A stretch of DNA of 64,000 bases, from contig NZ_SOHM01000027.1 in NCBI RefSeq assembly GCF_004403945.1, positions 374 to 64,373 of the forward strand, given 5' to 3'. The stretch is from Cryobacterium lactosi. Lineage in GTDB: Bacteria; Actinomycetota; Actinomycetes; Actinomycetales; Microbacteriaceae. How positions within the stretch are numbered: the first letter of the stretch is position 1; every line of letters starts with the position of its first letter. Below the pieces are notes generated by a model. That model ran no database searches and was not told the origin of the DNA. It worked only from the letters and a program-made list of their open reading frames with translations. Shown in pieces: positions 46,844 to 55,342 of the stretch. The translations under genes were made by a program, and so were the position numbers.

Positions 46844-48172
46844 GTGCCGAGCAACCAGGACGCTGTGCCACAGTGGAGCGTGCCCGAATCCCCGCGTCGC
46901 CCCGTTGCCCCGCGCCCGGTTGCACTGCGCCCGGTGACACTGTGGTGCGGCTTCGCCGTGGTGCACACGATTCTCATCCTGCTCAACCTCAGCGGCATCG
47001 GCTGGCCGCTAGGCGACGTGGAACGGGTGTACCTGGGCTGGGCCGAGTCCACGGTATCCGGTGCCGTCAGGCTGGGCATCGACACCGACTTCGTCTACCC
47101 GATCGTGGCCCTGGCCCCGATCCTTGCCGCACTGGTCTTCGGTGCCCCGCTCTACGCGCTCACCTGGCTCGGCCTGGTGAGCCTCGTCAACGGGGTCGCC
47201 TTCGGTGTGCTGATCGGGCGCCGACCCAGTCGTGCGGCGGCCACGGCCGCCTGGTGGTGGCTTGGGTTCCTGCTGTTGCTCGGCCCGGTCGCGCTGGCCA
47301 GGATCGACTCGGTGACCGCACCGCTGGCCATCATGGGCTTGCTGTGGCTCGGCAGCCGGCCGGTCTGGGGTGCGCTGCTGCTGACCGTGGCCACCTGGGT
47401 CAAGGTCTGGCCGGTCGCGGCGATCATCGCGCTGGTGGTCGCCTCGAAGCGGCGGTGGCAGGTGCTGGCGGCCTTCGCCGGCACCTCCGCGCTGATCATC
47501 GGGGTGGCCCTCGCCGCCGGCAGCGGGCTCACCATTCTCAGCTTTGTGACCGAGCAGACCAACCGGGGTATCCAGATCGAAGCGCCGGTCGCCTCGTGGT
47601 GGTTGTGGCAGTCGGCCCTGGGTATCCCCGGCACCCTCGTCTACTACGACCAGCAGATCCTGACCTACCAGGTGATCGGCGCAGGCACCGACGTGGCCGC
47701 CGCGGTGCTGACCCCGCTGCTGGCTCTCTGCGTCGCCGCGGTGCTGCTGCTCGGCTGGCGCGCCCAACGGGCGGGCGCCGCGGCCGACCTGCTCTTCCCC
47801 CCGCTGCTGCTCGCCCTGGTGCTCACCCTGATCGCGGTGAACAAGGTGGGTTCGCCGCAGTTCATGATCTGGTTGGCCGCGCCGCTGATCCTCGGCCTGG
47901 TCGCCGCCCCGCGAGACTGGCGGGGCCCGGCGCTGGTGGCCCTCGGGATGGCGGCGCTCACCCAGATCGTCTACCCGTACTTCTACAACGACCTGCTCGC
48001 CACCACCCCGGTGATGGTGCTGATCCTGTCGCTGCGGAACCTGCTCGAGCTGGTTCTGCTTGGCTGGATGGTGCGCCGCATCTGGCGGCTCGGCACGTCA
48101 GCGGCAACACTGTCAGAGACCCCTCACGCCGCACCCGGTGCGCTCACGCACCGGTCGATCCTCAAGGAGTAA
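46844..48172 (+). CDS. DUF2029/GT87-type polytopic membrane glycosyltransferase-like protein
   Basis: A 442-residue protein with about ten hydrophobic segments and short loops. The acidic first loop WPLGDVERVYLGWAESTVSG resembles the motif region of GT87 (GT-C) mannosyltransferases such as those building lipomannan. No characterised orthologue is evident to me. GTG 46844 starts 5 bp after nnrD, and a thiamine-binding-type gene follows 2 bp later, so the three likely form one operon. Confidence 0.8.
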   Translation: MPSNQDAVPQWSVPESPRRPVAPRPVALRPVTLWCGFAVVHTILILLNLSGIGWPLGDVERVYLGWAESTVSGAVRLGIDTDFVYPIVALAPILAALVFGAPLYALTWLGLVSLVNGVAFGVLIGRRPSRAAATAAWWWLGFLLLLGPVALARIDSVTAPLAIMGLLWLGSRPVWGALLLTVATWVKVWPVAAIIALVVASKRRWQVLAAFAGTSALIIGVALAAGSGLTILSFVTEQTNRGIQIEAPVASWWLWQSALGIPGTLVYYDQQILTYQVIGAGTDVAAAVLTPLLALCVAAVLLLGWRAQRAGAAADLLFPPLLLALVLTLIAVNKVGSPQFMIWLAAPLILGLVAAPRDWRGPALVALGMAALTQIVYPYFYNDLLATTPVMVLILSLRNLLELVLLGWMVRRIWRLGTSAATLSETPHAAPGALTHRSILKE

Positions 48173-48174
48173 CC

Positions 48175-48486
48175 ATGCTTGTCGCCTTCTCCGTCGCCCC
48201 CTCCGGCGGCCCGACCGATTCGGTGCACGACGCCGTCGCCGCCGCCGTGCGCGTGGTGCGGGAGTCCGGCCTGCCCAACCACACCGACTCGATGTTCACC
48301 ACCATCGAAGGCGACTGGGACGAGGTCTTCGCCGTGGTCAAGGCGGCGACGGATGCCGTGGGAGCATTCGGCTCCCGAGTGTCGCTGGTGCTCAAGGCAG
48401 ACATCCGGCCCGGTTACTCGGGTGAGCTGACCGCCAAGCTGGACCGCCTAGAAAAGGCCATGGGCGAGGCCGGCGACGCGGCCTGA
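48175..48486 (+). CDS. thiamine-binding (MTH1187/DUF77 family) protein
   Basis: A 103-residue protein of the MTH1187/YkoF-like ferredoxin-fold family: a first strand MLVAFSVAPSG, a helix, then TDSMFTTIEGDWDEVFAVVK and SLVLKADIRPG, ending in a helix. Members bind thiamine or a related ligand. AAGGAG lies 5 nt before ATG 48175. It is the last gene of the nnrD operon. Confidence 0.86.
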   Translation: MLVAFSVAPSGGPTDSVHDAVAAAVRVVRESGLPNHTDSMFTTIEGDWDEVFAVVKAATDAVGAFGSRVSLVLKADIRPGYSGELTAKLDRLEKAMGEAGDAA

Positions 48487-48498
48487 CATCCCGGCCGG

Positions 48499-48579
48499 CC
48501 GGTGCGTAACACGCACCGACCCGACCGGCCCGTATTCTGCCGGTGCGTAACACGGCCGACCCGACCGGCCCGTATTCTG
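48499..48579 (+). promoter_or_regulatory. tandemly duplicated promoter/operator of the MFS gene
   Basis: Two direct copies, 48499-48539 (41 bp) and 48540-48579 (40 bp), each begin CCGGTGCGTAACACG and end GACCGGCCCGTATTCTG. Each carries a -10 TATTCT (48533-48538 and 48573-48578); the second ends 6 nt before ATG 48585. Copy 1 holds the perfect palindrome GGTGCGT-AAC-ACGCACC (48501-48517); copy 2 breaks it. Confidence 0.65.
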
Positions 48580-48584
48580 GGGGG

Positions 48585-49862
48585 ATGCCCTCAGTTACCG
48601 ACGATGCGACGCGCCTGTCGCCGGCTCGCGTTCGCCTCGCCCTCCTGGCCCTCGCCCTCGGCGGTTTCGCGATCGGCGCCACCGAGTTCGTGGCCATGGG
48701 GCTGCTGCCCAATCTGGCCGCCGACCTGCTGCCCGGTCTCTACGCCTCGTCGCCGGATGCCGCCAACGCCCAGGTGGGCTGGCTCATCTCCGCGTACGCG
48801 CTTGGCGTCGTCGTCGGGGCGCCCACGATCGCGGCGGCCGCGGCCCGGTGGCCGCGCAAGCAGCTGCTGCTCGTGCTGCTGGCCTGTTTCACTCTCGCCA
48901 CGATCGCCTCGGCACTGCTGCCCACCTTCGGCCTGGTGCTCGTGGCCAGGTTCGTCGCCGCGCTGCCGCACGGTGCCTATTTCGGTATCGCGTCCCTGGT
49001 CGCCGCCGAGCTGATGGGCCCGGGCAAGCGGGCCCGCGGGGTCGCGATAGTGCTGTCCGGCCTCACCATCGCCAATGTCATCGGGGTGCCGTCGATCACC
49101 TGGCTCGGCCAGGTTGCCGGCTGGCGGGTCGCCTACATCGCCGTGGCCGCGCTCTTCGCGGTGACGTTCGTCGCCGTGATCGTCGCCGTGCCGTTCCAGG
49201 CCGGCAATCCCGGCGCCACCATGCGCAACGAACTGCGCGCCTTCGGCCGGTTGCAGGTCTGGTTCGCGCTGCTGATCGGAGCCGTCGGGTTCGGCGGCCT
49301 GTTCGCCGTGTACACCTACGTGGCGCCGCTGGTGATCGAGGTCACCGCTCTGCCGGCGCTCGCGGTTCCGCTCGTGCTCGTGGTGGTGGGGTTGGGCATG
49401 ACGGTGGGCAACTTCGCCGGCGGCGTGTTCGCCGACCGCAGTGTGCGGCGCAGCATGTACTCGTTCTTCGGCGTGATGCTCGCGGCGTTGCTGTTGCTGG
49501 CCTTCTCGGCGCAGCACCTGGCCGGCCTGCTGGTCGGGGTGTTCCTGGTCGGCGCCTCGGCCGCGGCGCTGTCGCCGACCATCCAGACCCGGCTGATGGA
49601 TGTGGCGCATGACAGCCAGTCCATTGCCGCAGCCCTCAACCACTCGGCGCTCAACCTCGGCAACGCGCTCGGCGCGTTCCTGGGCGGCATCGTCATCGCC
49701 GGCGGCCTGGGCTACCTTGCCCCGATCTGGGTCGGCTTCGGCCTGAGCGTGGTGGGCCTGGCGCTCGCCGTGGTCACCTTCGCGATCGACCGGTCACGCC
49801 GGAAGCGCGGCCAGCATGTGCCATACGGCACCTCGCTGATCGCGGTGGTCGGCACGGACTGA
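48585..49862 (+). CDS. MFS transporter (arabinose-efflux-like)
   Basis: A 425-residue major facilitator with about 12 hydrophobic segments. The AraJ-type start GGFAIGATEFVAMGLLPNLA, the LISAYALGVVVGAPTIAA helix and the cytosolic KRARGVAIVLSGLTIANVIG region fit the DHA1/AraJ drug-efflux group. The substrate is unknown. ATG 48585 follows a G-rich stretch; the -10 of promoter copy 2 ends 6 nt upstream. The gene seems to stand alone. Confidence 0.9.
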   Translation: MPSVTDDATRLSPARVRLALLALALGGFAIGATEFVAMGLLPNLAADLLPGLYASSPDAANAQVGWLISAYALGVVVGAPTIAAAAARWPRKQLLLVLLACFTLATIASALLPTFGLVLVARFVAALPHGAYFGIASLVAAELMGPGKRARGVAIVLSGLTIANVIGVPSITWLGQVAGWRVAYIAVAALFAVTFVAVIVAVPFQAGNPGATMRNELRAFGRLQVWFALLIGAVGFGGLFAVYTYVAPLVIEVTALPALAVPLVLVVVGLGMTVGNFAGGVFADRSVRRSMYSFFGVMLAALLLLAFSAQHLAGLLVGVFLVGASAAALSPTIQTRLMDVAHDSQSIAAALNHSALNLGNALGAFLGGIVIAGGLGYLAPIWVGFGLSVVGLALAVVTFAIDRSRRKRGQHVPYGTSLIAVVGTD

Positions 49863-49911
49863 GCGCCGCGCCGACCCGACGGTGGTCCGCCGGTGACCCG
49901 GCGGTGCCGTC

Positions 49912-50583
49912 TCAGTCGGACTGCAGCAGGATGCCGTCGTGGATGGCGCGCTTCCGCAACGCCACCTTCGTGCCGACATCGAATCCGGCCAGACGGTACT
50001 TCTCGCGGATCCGCTTGAGGTAGGACTTCGCGGTCTCCTCGGAGATGCCGAGCTGGTGGGCGACGGCCTTCACGGGCTCACCGGCGCCGTACAGCGCCAT
50101 CACCCGGCGTTCCTGCGCGCTCAGCCGCGGCGAGCTGCCGGCGGACCCCGCGTGCAGGGCGAGGTCGAGTTCGGCCGAGATATAGGACTCCCCGACGTGA
50201 GCGGCATGGATCGCCTCGACGATGGTGCTGGCTTCCTCGGTTTTGACGAGGTAACCCAGGGCGCCGGCGGCGAGGGCCTCGCGCACCAGGGCGGGTTCGG
50301 AGTAGGTGCTCATCAGCACGGTCTTCACCCCGGCCGTCTTCAGGGTCGATATCTTGAGCGAGACCGGAATGTTGTCCTTGAGGTCCAGGTCGAGCAGAAC
50401 CACATCCACGGGGAACTCCGGGTGGGTGAGGAGCTCCGGCCAGGTGGTCACCGCGGCCACCATGTTGATGTCGTCGGCCGCGCCTCTGATCCATTCGGTC
50501 AACGCCCCCAGGAGCATCCGGTGGTCGTCGACCAGGGCCAACCGGATGGGGTTTTCGATGAGCGTCACTGCTGCGTTCGTCAC
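49912..50583 (-). CDS. LuxR/NarL-type response regulator
   Basis: A 223-residue regulator. Receiver: LALVDDHRMLLGAL with D19/D20 and phospho-acceptor D65 (VVLLDLDLKD), then K near 115 in GYLVKTEEA. DNA-binding: LuxR helix-turn-helix at about 150-215 (SAQERRVMALYGAGEPVKAV, then GISEETAKSYLKRIREKYR). GTG 50583 has AGGAGG 5 nt upstream and is preferred over ATG 50601. It is the last gene of the kinase/pseudokinase operon, 56 bp after the pseudokinase. Confidence 0.92.
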   Translation of the reverse strand: MTNAAVTLIENPIRLALVDDHRMLLGALTEWIRGAADDINMVAAVTTWPELLTHPEFPVDVVLLDLDLKDNIPVSLKISTLKTAGVKTVLMSTYSEPALVREALAAGALGYLVKTEEASTIVEAIHAAHVGESYISAELDLALHAGSAGSSPRLSAQERRVMALYGAGEPVKAVAHQLGISEETAKSYLKRIREKYRLAGFDVGTKVALRKRAIHDGILLQSD

Positions 50584-50638
50584 TGCTGCCTCCTGTTGCA
50601 TGTTGCCCTGTCGGGGCGCTTCCGTGCATAGTGCACGG

Positions 50639-51925
50639 CTACGCGTCCGCAGGATTGTCAATACTGCATTCGATGTCGACGTGGAGCTGCCCACTTCGCA
50701 CCGAATCGATGTGAGGGCCCACTACTCGGATAGCTTGCCACGTCTCCGGGTCCACCCGTCGCCGGGGGACCCCCTCGATGATCATTTTGATCGGAAATCG
50801 AAGCATCTCACCGATAACGTGGCCATGAGTACGGCCAAAGGGCCCGAAAACGAGCGAAACCGTCGGCTCAGCGCCTTCGGTGTCGCTGATCAGAAGCCAA
50901 ATCGCCAGGAGCAGGGCATCCCGTTGCATGGGGGAGAGCTGGCCGGCCAGCCCGGCGGGGTCGTCCAGGTTGACGGCGGGACCGAGGAACTCCGACTCCG
51001 TGAGCGCGTGGTGCAGCCAGGTCTCCCGGCGGCCCTCGATGAGGTGCAGGCGCAGCTGGGTGGCCAGGGACGCCGCCGCGGCTGACTTCGCTGTGCTCAG
51101 CGGCAGTGCTGTGCGCCCCGTCGCGACGTCGTCGAGCAGCGTCTCGGCGTCCAGGTCGATGCGGGCCAGTTCCTCGGAGGCGAGCATGCCGACCGCGGAG
51201 GACGGCTGGCTGATCGTGCTCTGCACGAGCACCAGGTCCAGCTCGCGCTGCACCATGCGGCGGAAGCCCCGCACTATCGACACCCCCAGCAATGGGGGGA
51301 ACATGCACAGGCCGATGGTGAGGATGGCGGTGGCCACGACCTCGGGATCGGTGCGTCCCGCGGTGACCGACCCTGCCGCGATCACGGCGCCGAGGACCAG
51401 GGTGGCTGCCACGATCTCACGGCCGCGCCGCACCGACACCAGAACGGCGAAGAGCGCCCCGACAGCGGCCGCCGCGGTGGGGTAGGTGCCGCCGGCGCCG
51501 CCGTGGCCGTAGCCGGCCAGGTCGAGCCCGACGACGACCTCACCGGCGGCGAGAGCGGCCAGGAACAGCCAGGTGGGCATCCGGTCCGGCATCCGGTTGA
51601 CCAGGGCCAGGGTGGCGACGGTGGCGAGCAGCAGAACGATCCAGGCCGCCAGCGTCGGCACCGGGTTCGGGTAGTCGTCCCACTGCATGGTGAACCGCCA
51701 GAGCAGGAACATGGCCACGACGCCGCCGCCCAGGGAGATGCCGAAACCGAGGTGCCGGCTGCCCAGATCGGTGCGGTTGGCCCTGGTGGTGTCGACGGTG
51801 CGTTGTGGTCTGCGGAAGGTGCGGCGACGTTCGTCGCGCTGCTCTTCGAGCAGTTGTCGGTAGGCCCTGGCCGACGAGGAACCGCCGGCGGGGCCGACGG
51901 TGGCTGGGGTGGGCGGCGTGGTCAT
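50639..51925 (-). CDS. membrane protein resembling a degenerate sensor histidine kinase
   Basis: A 428-residue protein: a basic N-terminal cytosolic tail (about 1-58), five or six membrane segments (about 60-220) and a cytosolic half (about 222-428). Its overall layout mirrors the true kinase upstream. Where that kinase has LLHDT, this protein appears to have LVQST (Gln near 235); where it has the N box ECLENVRRHSG, this has LLISDTEG; no G1/G2 glycine boxes are seen. Hence phosphotransfer activity is unlikely. It overlaps the kinase gene by 4 bp (ATGA). The alignment is by eye. Confidence 0.7.
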   Translation of the reverse strand: MTTPPTPATVGPAGGSSSARAYRQLLEEQRDERRRTFRRPQRTVDTTRANRTDLGSRHLGFGISLGGGVVAMFLLWRFTMQWDDYPNPVPTLAAWIVLLLATVATLALVNRMPDRMPTWLFLAALAAGEVVVGLDLAGYGHGGAGGTYPTAAAAVGALFAVLVSVRRGREIVAATLVLGAVIAAGSVTAGRTDPEVVATAILTIGLCMFPPLLGVSIVRGFRRMVQRELDLVLVQSTISQPSSAVGMLASEELARIDLDAETLLDDVATGRTALPLSTAKSAAAASLATQLRLHLIEGRRETWLHHALTESEFLGPAVNLDDPAGLAGQLSPMQRDALLLAIWLLISDTEGAEPTVSLVFGPFGRTHGHVIGEMLRFPIKMIIEGVPRRRVDPETWQAIRVVGPHIDSVRSGQLHVDIECSIDNPADA

Positions 51926-53091
51926 TTGGGCACCTCGAGGACGACAGTGGTGCCGGAGCCCGGGGAGGAGAACAGCCGGGCGTTGCCGCCGACATCCCGT
52001 AGCCGCGCGACGACGGACTCGGCGAAACCGAGCCGTTCGGTACCGACGGCGCTGAGGTCGAACCCCCGGCCGGCATCCGTCACCATGGCGCGCACCGTCG
52101 TGTCGTCGTCGGAGATCGTGACGTCGGCACGGGTGACGCCGGAGTGCCTGCGCACGTTTTCGAGGCACTCGCCGAGAGCGAGGAGGAATGAATCGAGCAC
52201 GTCACTGGGCAGCAGCACCTGGCCGCTGCCGTGCCAGTCGACCTCGAGTCCCATCCGGCCGAACCGTTGCTTCACCGACTCGAGGGTGCTGCCGAGCATC
52301 GACGTGTTGGCCGGCTCAAGGGTGTACACCCCGGACCGGCTGGGGGTGGGCAGGGCGCCCAGGCGCAGCTGACGGAGCAGGCGGGCGTCGTCGCCCGATT
52401 GCTGGCGGAGGGCGGCTGGACTGACCCCCACGCCCGAATGGGCGAGGAGGGTCAGGGTGGCCAGCACGGTGTCGTGCAGCAGCCTGGCGCCCTGCCGGCG
52501 TTGCGCCTCGAGCTCGCTGGCGTGACGTTCGGCCTGGTGCGCCCGCCCGATGGCCGCGACCCGCTGCAGCACTCGCGGCACACTCTGCGCGATCCACCAG
52601 CCGCCCAGCGACAGCGCGGTCCACCCGCACACGGTCAGGGCCAGGGGGAGCACCGATCCGCCGGCGGTGATGGTGACCAGCGCGACCCCGGCAACGGTCA
52701 CGCCGAACGACCCGAAGAGCACCAGCTGGCGCTGCGGACCAACGACGAGCACCGGGGCGACACAGCTGATCGCGGCGGCGGCGAGGGTGCCGATCAGCGC
52801 CTCCTCGACGGCGGTGAGGCCCACATCAACCCGGGTGGTCAGCCCGATCACGAGGATCACGGCATTGCCGAGCAGCACTATGCACAGCACCCAGCGCAGG
52901 GCGCCGCTCTGGCCGAGAACGTACTGGCAGCCGATCATCAGGAGGATCAGGGTCGCGGAGAGCAGGATCACCGGGGCATCGAGCCCGCCCGGCACGGCCA
53001 GGTAGGCCAGAGACATCACCGAGCCGGTCAGCCCGGTCGCCCGGGCGGACCGCCGAAGGACTCGATCGCGCTCTCTGGCTATGCGTGGCAT
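51922..53091 (-). CDS. NarL-type sensor histidine kinase
   Basis: A protein of about 389 residues with five or six membrane segments (about 20-170) and little extracytoplasmic sequence, a coiled linker, the HisKA_3-type H box ARLLHDTVLATLTLLA (histidine near 206), and a HATPase domain with N box ECLENVRRHSG, the G1-like DAGRGFDLS and a late GSGTTVVLEV. It probably phosphorylates the response regulator two genes downstream. ATG 53091 lies 10 nt after GAGGAG; ATG 53109 would add six residues. A TAGGGT box on the minus strand (53131-53126) may be the operon's -10. Confidence 0.9.
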   Translation of the reverse strand: MPRIARERDRVLRRSARATGLTGSVMSLAYLAVPGGLDAPVILLSATLILLMIGCQYVLGQSGALRWVLCIVLLGNAVILVIGLTTRVDVGLTAVEEALIGTLAAAAISCVAPVLVVGPQRQLVLFGSFGVTVAGVALVTITAGGSVLPLALTVCGWTALSLGGWWIAQSVPRVLQRVAAIGRAHQAERHASELEAQRRQGARLLHDTVLATLTLLAHSGVGVSPAALRQQSGDDARLLRQLRLGALPTPSRSGVYTLEPANTSMLGSTLESVKQRFGRMGLEVDWHGSGQVLLPSDVLDSFLLALGECLENVRRHSGVTRADVTISDDDTTVRAMVTDAGRGFDLSAVGTERLGFAESVVARLRDVGGNARLFSSPGSGTTVVLEVPK

Positions 53092-53148
53092 GGATGCAGT
53101 ACTCCTCATGAGTGCTCTACAGGTCACCCTATCGGCCCGGGCGCTGGT

Positions 53149-53823
53149 TTACGCCTGTTGACTAGGACTTTCTTTCTGACGCAGAAGCAAATGCAAAACC
53201 AGGCCGCTCACCAGGGCCATAGTGAGCGCCATCAGTGCGCCCGCGAGGACCCCGATGAGCAGGATGAGGCCCTCGGATTGGCCCGGCTGCCACAGCGGGG
53301 TGGCGACGGCGAAGAAGACGGCCAGGCCGGCGCACCAGGCGGCGGCGCTGCCGAGGACCCACCATCCGGCGCCCCTGAGGTGCCGGCGCAATTCGAACCA
53401 CTGGGCGTAGCCGAGCGCGCAGATCAGGACGGTGGCGACCACGGCGGCGGCGGCGGCCTGCCCGGCCGCCGGCCAGCGCTGCCAGACGTCGGCCCACTCG
53501 GCCGGTAACAGCCCGACGAACCACGCCGCCGCGGCGCCGATCGCCGTTGCGCCCACCCAGCGCTGCCTGGACAGCGCCGGCAGCCGGCTGCGGAGCACCG
53601 TCGACTGCGTCCACCCGAGCACTGTGCCCTCGATCGCGCCGGCCAGGATCAACGCGGGTGCCACCACGGCCGAACCGCCGAAGGCCAGCTGCGCCAGAGC
53701 CGGGGCGAGGAAACCGACGGTCTCGCCGAGGCTGACCCAGAGCAGCCAGTTGCGCAGGAACCTGTCGGCCCGGTCGGGGCCGCTCGTGTGCCGAGGGCCG
53801 GGGAACGCCCTATCGACCGTCAT
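53149..53823 (-). CDS. polytopic membrane protein, hypothetical
   Basis: A 224-residue protein with five or six hydrophobic segments and no recognised domain. The N-terminal segment after LRNWLLWVSLGETVGFLAPA and a second near AGAIEGTVLGWTQSTVL recall a family of small actinobacterial membrane proteins of unknown role. ATG 53823 overlaps the end of the upstream DUF4389 gene by 14 bp, indicating co-translation. Confidence 0.68.
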   Translation of the reverse strand: MTVDRAFPGPRHTSGPDRADRFLRNWLLWVSLGETVGFLAPALAQLAFGGSAVVAPALILAGAIEGTVLGWTQSTVLRSRLPALSRQRWVGATAIGAAAAWFVGLLPAEWADVWQRWPAAGQAAAAAVVATVLICALGYAQWFELRRHLRGAGWWVLGSAAAWCAGLAVFFAVATPLWQPGQSEGLILLIGVLAGALMALTMALVSGLVLHLLLRQKESPSQQA

Positions 53824-55306
53824 CGGGAGCGACGAGGGAACCGGTCTGGGCGGGGCCGGATGAGACGGGGCGCAGGGCCACCGAGCCGGGGTCGATGGGG
53901 CCCTGGTCGAGCCGGAACGGTGGGTACTCGTCACGCATCAGGGCGATGTAGACGATCACCCGGTACAGCCAGCGGTTGAGGCCGAGCACGAGGTCGAAGA
54001 TTCCGCGCCGGTAACGTCCGCTGAAGAGCAGGATCACGGCGGCGATGAGCACCAGGATGCCCACGAGCGAAAAGCCGGTGCCTGCGGCGGCGCCCCAGCC
54101 GTTCATCCCGTTCGCGGACCAGCCCCAGCTTCCGCCGGTGATGATCGCCACGATGAACAGGTGCGGGATCACGAGCAGCCACCACTTCACCAGCACCAGA
54201 CCGTGCGACAGGCGCTCCGGATAGTCCACCTCGAGGTCGGCAGGGTAGTCGGTGGCCGCGAGGGTGAACGGCGGGTACCTGTCGGTGCCGAGCGCTGAGT
54301 ACGCGTAGAAACTCACCCGCCAGTTCCAGCGCAGCACGCCCACGCTGTAGTTGAAGATCGACCGCGGGTACCGCCCGGTGAACAGGATCGCGAACCCGGC
54401 CACGATGGTGCCGATCCACAGCCCGAACCAGAGGAAGAAGAGCACGACGAGGTGCGGGATGACCAGGATCCACTTCACCAGCCAGAGCGCCCTGGAGACG
54501 CCGGGGTCGAGCCATCCGTTCAGGCGGGCCGGATAGTCTGCGCCCGGCCGGTCGGGATCGGCGGCGGGCTGGCCGGTCGTTGCCCCGGGCGGTCTTGCCG
54601 TGTCGGTGCGGCTGGACGGCGCCGGCCCGTTCCGGCCGAGGCCGATCACGCCGAGGATCACCAGGACCAGGCCGATCACCAGGGTCAGGATGCCGATCAA
54701 CAGCAGGGTGAGAGCGGCGGGCGCCAGGAGCCCTGAGCGCACACCCGCGCTGACCTGGACGGCGACGGGGCTGCTGCCGTCCTCGTTCATCACCACGACG
54801 GCCCAGGACCCCGGCTGCACCGGCCAGGTGATCTCCTGGCTGCCGGGCCCGGACGCGCTGACGGTCCAGAAATCCTGATCCGTGGGCGGTTCGGGGCGCT
54901 CGGTCCCGGCGATGTCGCCGTAACGCGCGCGGAACGGCGTGGACTCGATGCCGCGCACCTCGGTGTGCGCCACGTTGGCCAGGTAGTCGTCGACATCGGC
55001 CTGCGGTGCGATCCCGAGGAACACGGGGTCGTCGTTGGCGCCCGTCGCGACCAAGCGGATGCGGGCGACGTCGAGGTTCAACGGCGGGGGTGTTCCCGTG
55101 GTCGTGACCGGTCCGACCGGTGGGCTGGTCAGCGCGTAGGAGTCCGCGACCAGGGGGACGGTGCGGGTCGAGAAGTAACCGTTCTCGCCCTGCACGCCGG
55201 CGGCGACGGCAGCGACGGTGCCGGTGATCGTCATTCCCAGGCCGATCAGCGCAAGGATCGTGCCGATCAGCAGCATGATGAGCGGTCCTGGTTTCATGGC
55301 AGTCAC
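53810..55306 (-). CDS. DUF4389 domain-containing membrane protein
   Basis: A protein of about 498 residues: an N-terminal membrane segment (about 5-35), an extracytoplasmic domain (about 40-190), a second membrane segment near 195-225, then two DUF4389 repeats, each with paired hydrophobic helices. The repeats are recognised by YPARLNGWLDPGVSRALWLVKW and ILFTGRYPRSIFNYSVGVLRW, echoed by YPERLSHGLVLVKWWLL and LLFSGRYRRGIFDLVLGLNRW. Function is unknown. GTG 55306 has GGGAGA 3-4 nt upstream; ATG 55297 is an alternative. Confidence 0.8.
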   Translation of the reverse strand: MTAMKPGPLIMLLIGTILALIGLGMTITGTVAAVAAGVQGENGYFSTRTVPLVADSYALTSPPVGPVTTTGTPPPLNLDVARIRLVATGANDDPVFLGIAPQADVDDYLANVAHTEVRGIESTPFRARYGDIAGTERPEPPTDQDFWTVSASGPGSQEITWPVQPGSWAVVVMNEDGSSPVAVQVSAGVRSGLLAPAALTLLLIGILTLVIGLVLVILGVIGLGRNGPAPSSRTDTARPPGATTGQPAADPDRPGADYPARLNGWLDPGVSRALWLVKWILVIPHLVVLFFLWFGLWIGTIVAGFAILFTGRYPRSIFNYSVGVLRWNWRVSFYAYSALGTDRYPPFTLAATDYPADLEVDYPERLSHGLVLVKWWLLVIPHLFIVAIITGGSWGWSANGMNGWGAAAGTGFSLVGILVLIAAVILLFSGRYRRGIFDLVLGLNRWLYRVIVYIALMRDEYPPFRLDQGPIDPGSVALRPVSSGPAQTGSLVAPDDGR

Positions 55307-55342
55307 AGTTCTCCCGAACCAGGGGACTGTCAACCCTCCGGC

